A DNA stretch of 27,487 nt, from contig JAHBMJ010001236.1 of the NCBI GenBank assembly GCA_018398765.1, positions 1-27,487 on the forward strand, in the 5' to 3' direction. Source of the DNA: Chromera velia (Eukaryota > Sar > Chromeraceae). Shown here one piece after another: positions 18,020-26,699 of the stretch. Both the position numbers and the translations under genes were made by a program. Numbering within the stretch: position 1 is the stretch's first letter; each line of letters opens with the position of its first letter. The notes beneath the pieces are model-generated. The model saw only the letters and a program-made list of their open reading frames with translations. It was not told the DNA's origin and did not search any database.

Positions 18020-19093
18020 CGGCGGCGGCGGTGGCGCAGTAGTAGTAGTAGTAGTAGGAGTACCGTCTTCCACCCTCATGATCTCAAGACTTGGGTCTGT
18101 GGCATTAAGAAAAGCGAGAAGGAATCCTGAAACATCGCCTTGAAGGAGATCTTTATTTTGTTCTGCCGCTTCGAGGAAAATCACCTCATGTACGCCATCC
18201 CAGCCTAAAAGGCAAACGCTTTTGTCACGGGCATCGAAAAATACTCTGCCCTCCGTGCCGTCATCTCTCCGATGGACGACAATGACCAGAAAAACCTCGA
18301 GACCGTCCAAAACAAGCTCACAAATTTTTTCGGCGGGCAGAAAGATCTCCACTTCGACCACACTATCACCGATCTCATCAACCTCCCGCAGACTGCTCCG
18401 TCTCTCCCACCAACTGCCCTCATTCACACCCTTGAACTCAAGTGCGCCCACCTCAAGAACCTCAATAAGAAGTATGAGATGGTTGCTGTGTACAACGGTC
18501 ATGGAGATCCGAATGACGTCACCAGCTTCCATGTCAAACGCCGTCTCCAAGCGCTTCTTCACCTTCTCTCTCACCACGAGGGAGAGCTTGCTTCTTTTTT
18601 TCTCCTTCGTTCCATCCCTGCTTCTTTACAAGGCCCTGTTGCGACGTCGGCAACAAGTCGCACATGGCACTCCCCCCAGGGCATCAAAGACACGTTCCTC
18701 ACGCATGTTCAGCGTTTGGGCTACAGTTTCGGCACCACCGAGCAGACTCTTACTGTTTTGACTGTCTTGAACCCTTCATTTCCCCCTTCTGATTCTTTTT
18801 TGGCTGCTTCACGCACTCAGACAGATACCAATCACTCCACTACTCGGAAGAACTCCCTGTGGTGTGACGACTGCAAATCAGACACACATACCAAGAAGTT
18901 CTGCCTGCAGCAGTTCTTTTATCCAGATTAGACACAGAAAGCCCATAAAGCAGGCCAGTGTCATTTTTTGGTCCGGAAACGTCTCGAATTGTGCTTTCCG
19001 AAAAAGTATTCGAATACTGCTTCTTCTCTGTCTGCCGCCGAGCCCGAGTCTCCGCGGCATGCTCTGCTACGCTTTGTTGACAACCTGATCTGA
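18020..19093 (+). pseudogene. Decayed retrotransposon gag with CCHC zinc knuckle
   Basis: One frame carries Gag-like sequence from about 18020 to TGA at 19091-19093, with in-frame stops TGA 18128-18130, TAA 18206-18208 and TAG 18929-18931. The open core (18209-18928, first ATG 18272) is helical and hydrophilic. Near its end is a zinc knuckle, CDDCKSDTHTKKFC, exactly C-x2-C-x4-H-x4-C, which binds nucleic acid in Gag proteins, notably of Ty1/copia elements. Sequence after the TAG still looks coding (QCHFLVRKRLELCFPKKYSN). No protease, integrase or reverse transcriptase was seen, so the element is truncated. A minus-strand frame over 17990-18577 is antisense. Confidence 0.6.
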
Positions 19094-19654
19094 CAGTTGC
19101 ATTTTTATATGACCTGCGATCTCTTCTTCTTTTCGTGAGAGCAGAGTCTTGCTTGCATGCTACGATCATTCATGTTTTCGTATGCTTTCTGATATGAGTC
19201 TTGCGCTACACCACCCAATCTCGTATAACCGTCGATCACACGTATGCACTCTGTCTTTTTATGCGATTGCATGTTCATTCTCTGCATCCGAATGCTCCCG
19301 CACAGCGTCTTTCTTCTTGCCTCTTTCTTTCGGATGCCTCACAACTCTATCAGATCAGCTTATTTCCCTATCGTAGCACGAAAACAGAAAAACAAAAGAA
19401 AAGGAATGTGTGGTGTGTTCCAATCGCATGTCCTCTTGTGATTGCGTAACCATCCCTGCATGTGCGGGGGCCGCGCCTGACTCTGAGCCCCGCCCTACGC
19501 AAGGCATGGCCTGCCATCCGCGTCACAGAATTATTTATCGCTCGCCATCCGTCCGTCTCCACATCCCAATTCACACAGAATGTATCCAAATGATGCGTTT
19601 TAATAGATTGAACGACTTCACTCTCCATTGTCACTTTTAAGAGCGTCCGGATCC

Positions 19655-19975
19655 GTTAGGCCTGACTGAGCTCATGAACTGACCATCCAACACTAGCCTA
19701 CCGTGTATAACATAATGAAGTTTTTATGCGCTGAGTATAAGTTATGCGTCATTCACAACTTTAAAGCTATGCATTAAACAATTATCACTAGAATCATTAT
19801 CACTAGAATCATTTAAGACTGATTCGAACTAGGATTCGAAGCATCATGTTACGATTCATATAAAGAATTACTATAGTGTACGTAACTTTTAAGTTAATAA
19901 GTTTAAGTTCTTTGATCAGCTTAGATTCTTCCTAACGTTCTCTGGTAAGGATTGTGCAGCAATTTGTGCTTTCTT
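19655..19975. other. AT-rich intergenic stretch
   Basis: The most AT-rich part of the window, with a direct repeat TATCACTAGAATCAT twice at 19788-19817. No open frame of note and no RNA gene recognised. Confidence 0.5.
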
Positions 19976-20060
19976 AAATTTGTATTCCAACTCTGCTTTT
20001 GCATCCGGCACTGCTTTCTCCTCCAGTGAATCTGAAGCAGAGTTTCAATCAAGACCACCC
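19930..20060 (+). pseudogene. Diverged copy of the gag C-terminal region
   Basis: The DNA around ATTTGTGCTTTCTTAAATTT (19961 on) resembles ATTGTGCTTTCCGAAAAAG (about 18990) in the gag remnant. In a shared frame, LYSNSA followed by a Ser/Glu-rich run corresponds to KYSNTA followed by Ser/Ala/Glu. This suggests a second, older gag fragment. The similarity was judged by eye only. Confidence 0.28.
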
Positions 20061-21410
20061 CTCTGTCTTAAAACAACCTGTCATCTCCTAAATATACTGC
20101 CAGAAGCAAACGTTACAAAACGGGAAGCGCGCTGCGAAGGCAGTCACGCAGACAGGCAAAGAGGAGCCAGGCCGGCAGTGCAGGCAAAAACGAGCGGACG
20201 GTCTGTAGATCCCCTAGTGTCCTACTGTGCAGGTCTATACTTCGTTTTTCCCTCCCTTCTTCCTTCTCTTCCTCCCACTGCTTCCCTCCTCCCTCTGATC
20301 AAGGTGCTTTGTACCTTGCCCGTGCGTAGATTCCCAAACGAATTAAAATCCACAACCGAGCAGACGAGTGAATGAATAGTAACAGAATGTACAGGAAAGA
20401 GAAGAGAGAACAGCCAAGTCAAGCAAAAGTCGTGCACACAAAAAGCGTGCATGCATGCATATCATGCATGAATTATGTTATCAATCAGTCTTTCAATCAA
20501 TCATTCGCTGGTGATGACGGGAGACTGGCAGGCAGCTAGGCTGGCAGGAGGCTGAGATGCATAGTTGCGCAAGCCTTTCCTTTTCAAGTCATCGTTGGAC
20601 TCCAGAAAAAGCAGGCAGGCAGTCTAAGAGAGTGCATCATTAATGTCTTTCTTTTCTGCTTGAAGTCTTTCTTTGTATTTCGTCTCCTCTGTCCCTTTGA
20701 TCTGCATTCTCTCCTTTCCTCCCTCCCTCCCGCCATCGATACTTCTTCACATTCACTTACATGAACACTCACTCGAATGAATTGATGCACGAACAGGAAT
20801 CAAAGAAGGAATGCACGCACCGACAGACAGTTGCTGTCGTGCTACGTGCACTCGCCCACGCGCCTTCCTTCACAAACTGGCCGGACCCTCCTCCCCATGA
20901 CTCTCTTTCATTTCACTTCTGTCTCTCGGATCTGCCCTTCCATCCTTCCTTCCATCCTTCCCTTTTGTTTTTCGTCTTCACGGCATGACACTCAGTGAGC
21001 GAGTGGGTGGGGGGAGTTCCGGAAGGAAGGAGGGAAGCAGGAGACTGCTGAATTCTTCACGTCAATTCTTTTCTTTCGTGGAGGGCGCCACGCATACTTG
21101 CGAGCATGCATGCACACCAACGAACGGCCTTGCTTGCTTACTTACTCACTGTATACACATGCATACAAACAGATGATCGGTCTGTCCTCCCTCGCCCATC
21201 GCTTAGTGACAACTTCTCTCCCTCCATCCATCCATCCCTCCCTCTGTCGGTTGATCTTTCGAATGATCATCTGATCATTGCATGACATCGGGAATCATCC
21301 TGGGCGTTTCCATGGTGGACTGCAGGCAGACAGGCAGGCAGGCAGGCAGAAAGGCAGAAAGGCAGGATGGGAGGGTGTGCAGTTGCATGGGTTTCGTCTA
21401 TGCATTTCGT
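20061..21410. other. Intergenic stretch with simple repeats
   Basis: Contains TGCATGCATGCA near 20446, CCTTCCTTCCATCC-type runs (about 20715, 20940, 21225), a perfect palindrome AATGATCA-TC-TGATCATT near 21262-21279, and (GGCA)n at about 21321-21345. Open frames here are low complexity. It separates the plus-strand region from the convergent synthase gene. Confidence 0.45.
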
Positions 21411-21416
21411 TTTATT
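21411..21416 (-). promoter_or_regulatory. Possible polyadenylation signal of the synthase gene
   Basis: AATAAA on the minus strand, about 170 nt past the stop codon at 21588-21590. Canonical sequence and sensible distance, but no transcript evidence. Confidence 0.27.
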
Positions 21417-21587
21417 CTGTGTTTCCATCCATCTGTCTCTTTCATTCAACAGAAGAAAGGAGAAGGGAGGCGATCGAAAGAGAGGGCCGGGTGGAGAGAA
21501 CAAAAAGGGAACGAAACTGGAAACGCGAGGAAGGAAATCCAGGAAGGAATGAGAGGAATGATATTGAAGGGGAAGAGATGCGAATGT

Positions 21588-21753
21588 TTATAAGAGAGGA
21601 AGGCAGAGAGACACCTCCACCCATTGAGACCGTCTTTCTACGACCCTGCAGACTGCCTCCCTGCCTGCCTGCCTGACCTTCACCAACGCCTCCACGAATT
21701 CGTCCATGTCCTGCTTGCTGTACGCGGACGTCGCGGTGATCCGAAATCTCGGC
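21588..21753 (-). CDS. Synthase exon 11, C-terminus
   Basis: 166 bp ending in TAA. Encodes PRFRITATSAYSKQDMDEFV, the conserved R-hydrophobic-S/T-x-T motif and final helix. About 28 residues beyond EALVKV exceed the usual end and include a (GGCA)n microsatellite. No GTNNGT donor is present there, so I take the stop as real. Confidence 0.82.
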
Positions 21754-22143
21754 CTGCATTCATTTCCATACAGAAAGAAAATGTCCAAAAATATCCAAAA
21801 TCTCATTTGGCCTGATTGGACATGCAGAAGGGCAAACAAGGAATTAGGGAAAGATATTCATAGGTGGGGTGGATAAATCTCGGTGGTCTGTCTGGCGAAT
21901 TTTGCTTCGGTGACGTACAGGACGCATGCAACAGAACAACATTCGGCTTCGTCTAACCGCCTCCCTCCCCCCCCTTTTTTTTTTAGATTTGACTTGTCAG
22001 CGAAGAAGCTCCAAACCGTGAGTGAGGGGAAAACTCGCCACTGGCTGAGTAAAGTTAAGGTCGACACAAACGTAAGAGAGAGAAGACACAACACTCTGCT
22101 CCTTTTTTGTGTCGATCGACAACCCGGCCCCCCTTCCGAAAAC

Positions 22144-22178
<35 letters not shown>

Positions 22179-23006
22179 CCTCCCAAACTTCTTCTCTACA
22201 ACTCCGTCCAAAGACCGACGTACGTACCTCCGTACGGGGCAGGCGGGTGCGCAGACTGCCGCCATGGCAAATCCCTTCTGCCGCATTCGTTCGGCCAGGG
22301 AGAGGACCCTGATGGGGTCGTCAGGCAACACCAGAGGCATCACGCACGTCGAGGCGTCACCCTCCAGGACATACCTGTACACACATAGACAGACAGACAG
22401 AGAGATCGTCTTTTCTTGCCTACACAACATCTCAGATCACTCAGTGGGTCTTCTTTTTCGTTCCACAAAACGAAACGATTCTTCGCGTGAAACGGAACAC
22501 AACTTTTTTGGCTGATTTCCTTGAGAGGAGAAAGAATCAAAAAACCAATCCGTCAGTGCCGCTTTCTCCCTCCCGCCCAGTTACCTCCTTTTCAGACCAA
22601 ATGGAAGGATCCCTCCCTCCACACACCCAGATGCCGTCAATTCTCTTATTCTTCCATCACCCATTTACTCCCCCACCTAGCCACTCACTCACTTGAGTTC
22701 TTGAGGGTATGCATTCATTTTCATACAGAATTCTTTCAAAAAATGAATGCACTCACCCACCCACTCACCCACTCACTCGCTCACTCACTGACTCACTTGA
22801 GTTCTTGAGGGTAGTCCTCCCTCCAGTGTCCGTTCCCCGTCTCGAGGGCCCTCCGGAGGTACCGCATGTTCTCTTTCAAAGAGTCTAAACGGCATTGCTC
22901 CGTCTGCAGAAAGAAACAACGCAAACAAACCACCAAGCAAGCAAAGGAGTGCGTGTATGCGAGCATACGTACTAGCAGCCCAAAAGTGCTTCTGCATGCA
23001 TGGCTC

Positions 23007-23038
<32 letters not shown>

Positions 23039-26000
23039 CTCGGGAGGGAACCCCGTCTTCTCTCGGTCACGTGCATCAATGAATGAATCCCGGCCGTTCG
23101 TTCAAAAAGTCCATTCAGAGAATCGAAGAAACCCTTCAGACAACTTAATTCGATGGCAGGTCCTTTTCTCGAACTGATCGATCGATCGAAAACCCACGAG
23201 CTGCCTGGTCTGCAGACAGAATCCTGTGACCCTTCAATTTTCATGAATTATCTTACATTATTTTTGCATTTTCGAAAGAATCTCTTCTCGTCTCGTGTCC
23301 TGAACTGCTGCAAGCAGACAGAATCCTGTGACCCTTCAATTTTCACGAATTATTTTACATTATTTAGGCATTTTCGAAAGAATCTCTTCTCGTCTCGTGT
23401 CCTGAACTGCTACAAGCAGACAGAATCCTGTGACCCCTCAGGTGTCTGTCAGTCACTTTTCGACTGACCTACCTGCATGAGCTCCAGAGCCTTGAGTGCT
23501 GCCCCTGCGTGATAGGCCGAGAGGGGGGCCGAGAAGACATTCCCCGGGGCGTGGAAGTCCAAAAACTCCACAGTGTTCCTGTCAGACACAATGTACCCCC
23601 CCACAGAGGAAAAGGACTTCGAGAACGTCCCTACGATCACATCTGCAAGAATTAAGGCGGAAAGGAGAAAAGAAAGAAAGAGAGAAAGAAAGAAAGAAAG
23701 AAAGAAAGAAGTAAATAAAGAAAGAAAGAAGGAAACGGGAAGTCAGGTCAGGTCTTTCTCCGGAGAGAAATTAATGCAGCCATACACTTATATCAATCGA
23801 CAGTCAGTTTTTTTCGGCAGGGAAAATACACACAGAGATGCACACCAGAAACGCAGCCCACAGAAACAAAGACACCCGAATAGACAGAACACCCTTTAGA
23901 ATGCTTAAAGATTCAGCAAACAAGACCTGGGCAAAGGGGAGGGAAGGGAAGGGATTTCAGTACAGGATTGTACCAAGAGTTGTCCTTTTGTCTGCAGAGA
24001 GATTCCGAATACATACACACACTAACGAAACCGCTTGCTCAAACGGAAGAAAGTGAGAGAAACAAGAATGCGGAGGAGCCGTCTTGTACGCCTTCCTGCC
24101 TGCCGAGCTAACAACGAACCGACCAACCTGCAGCTCCGGGACATCCGAAGTGTTCCTCCGCCCCCCTCCCCCCCTCTCCGAGCACCCCAAGTCCGTGAGC
24201 CTCATCGAGGATGATCTTCATCTGGTGCTCATCGCACAACCTGTTGTCGTTGTATGTATTGATTCTTTTTCATACATATTTATACATATACATAGAATTC
24301 TGTATGAAAATAAATGCATGCATCGAGGATGATCTTCATCTGGTGCTCGTCGCACAACCTGTTGTTGTTGTATTGAGGAGACGGGCGGGAAGGACGGAAA
24401 AGAGAAATTAATAAAATTTGAAGCAAAAAGTGACGTACGAAAGCCGTGCTGCGAAAAAGAAACTTGGAGACGACACCAATGCAGGGGGGAGACATCAAAG
24501 AGAGAAGACAAACAGGGATCGCAGCGAGAAAGAAAGGACGGACGGACGGAGGAAGCGAATGAACCAGTGAGCAGAAACACGCAAAAGCAAGCAACGAGTG
24601 CGGCCTGTCTGCCTGTCTGTCTGGCTGAAAGAAAGAAAGACTAACTTCCGTGCCACGGGCAGATTCCCGATATCGCCATCCATCGAGTAGACGCTCTCGA
24701 TGATCACCCACGCGTTCCTGTACTTGTGCCTGTTCTTCTCGACCAACTTCTTGCACTGCAGGCAGCAATGGAAGGAAGGAAGAAAGAAGGAAGGTGTCGC
24801 GGAGGGAGGGAGGGAGGGAGGGAGGCGGTTTGGATGGGAAGAGAGAGAGACAGAAAGACAGAAAGAAAGAGGCATGAGACATCCTCCCTTCCTTTCAATT
24901 TCTTTCCAGAAAACAAAAGAACACCACAAAGAAGCCTGCCAGTCATATACTACAGGAGAGACAAACAGACAAACAACCAACGCGTGTGCGAAAGAAAAGA
25001 AAACGACTGCATGGGAGGGATTTGTCCGTCCAGGCGCAACAATGATGCTTCGTTCGGCACGGGGCCTTCCACCCTCTAGAAAGGAAAACATTTTTCAGTC
25101 GACTCACTGACTGCATCAAAGTCGTTGTGTCGAAAAAAGAAGGTCTTCACTCCTGAAAGTTTGATACCCGCACGAAGGGAAGCGTGCGCATAGGCATCTG
25201 CAAAAATAACCTGCAGCAGACATCGATCAGCAGGGTGGCGGCGGAAGGAGGGAAAAAGACAGGTAAACAGATGCGTTTATATGAGACAACGAGTGTAATG
25301 AGAACGGACAGTTGCAGATGTGCTCTTGCAGCCTCCTTTGAGAAAAAAGTGAAACAACAAACCCAAAAGACGAGGCAGGCCAACGAAAGAATCGAAAAAG
25401 GAAGGCAAGAAGAAGAGAAAAAAAGAGAAACCGAAAGAAGAAGAAGAAAAAAAACGGCTGGCTGACTGACATCCCCCTTCCGCAGCAGCCCCGCAATTGC
25501 AGAAGCGCAAGCGAGGTACCCGGCAGAAAGGCACAACGCATCATCCCTGCAGGCAGGCAACATCCCCCCCAATTGCATTCATTGAAGAAAAACTCAACTC
25601 AGCGCCCCAACTGGTAGTCAACTTCCAAAATAAACTCTCGCACGGCAGGAAAATAACTGACGCACGCAAGGACCCATCAAAATTTGCGTGCGTCAACAAA
25701 CTCTCATTGCACGGCAGGAAAATCGCGTCCTCCCACCCACAGATATACCGACATAAGGATGGATGGACGCACGGGTGTTTCCTTCCTTCGGATTTTTCTC
25801 TTTTTTTGTTTCCTTCCTCATTCCTTCTGATGAAGAAAGAAAGCGCACCTCCATCCGAATTCATTGGCGCTCTCTCTTGCGCCCTATCCCACCGACCCAC
25901 CTGCCGAGCCACGTTGCGAGTTTCTTCTCCAATTCCCGAAGAATCAGCGTGTTGCCCCCGAGCATTCGAGGTCCGTGGTTGCCGCTCGCGTACTGTCGTG

Positions 26001-26388
26001 CCGCTGTAATGGCGGCCTCCTGCAGGAAGGAACAGCGAGAGAGTGTACACACACCTTCACAAAGACATTCACACAAACGCACACGTATATGTACACTGAT
26101 GGCGGCATCCTGAGAGCGCGAGTGCGTGTGCCGCCCTCATCGCTGCATGTACAGAAGAATCGTCTGACCGACCGATATACAGCAGCAGCCGTATGCTTCC
26201 TCTCATGCCCTCTCTGCATTCAATACTCGATCCTGTCCCTTCCTCTTCGCAGACACTCAAAGAAGAAGTGTTCAGGATACCCAAAATCTCACTGCCCTTC
26301 CTCACGACCCGACCAAGCAGATTCTGTGAACGATCGAACGACTTCGAGACGAGAGAGCCTCTCTCTCTCTCTCACCGTCCCATCCCCT

Positions 26389-26451
<63 letters not shown>

Positions 26452-26664
26452 CGAGACCGACCTGAACTCGGTCGTCCCTTACGAAGTCCAGGTAAGCGTA
26501 CGAGGAGTACACGCGGCACGGAAGGTCATTCACAATCACCTGCACTCACACAATCCCCCACCCACACGCAAATCGCATCGCACTTCTTCTCTCGAAAATC
26601 ACTCAAGTCTCCAGACAGCAAGCACGGAGGGACGAGAAACTGGATAAGCTGTATGCCCTCAGAT

Positions 26665-26699
<35 letters not shown>

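Noticed and set aside
17990-18577. 195-codon minus-strand open frame
   Set aside because: It is antisense to the gag-like frame, which has a CCHC zinc knuckle. The minus peptide has Thr and Pro runs from a GTA/GGC trinucleotide tract and no motif.
19825-19855. tRNA T-arm (GATTCGAAC / GGATTCGAAG)
   Set aside because: Two T-loop-like words occur, but no cloverleaf could be formed with the surrounding AT-rich sequence.
21588-21680. A further splice donor (GTCAGG) in the last synthase exon
   Set aside because: It breaks the GTNNGT rule kept by all other donors, and an in-frame stop follows at a reasonable distance.
23153-23467. Plus-strand protein with 34-residue repeats
   Set aside because: It is the translation of the 102-bp intronic duplication inside the minus-strand synthase gene.
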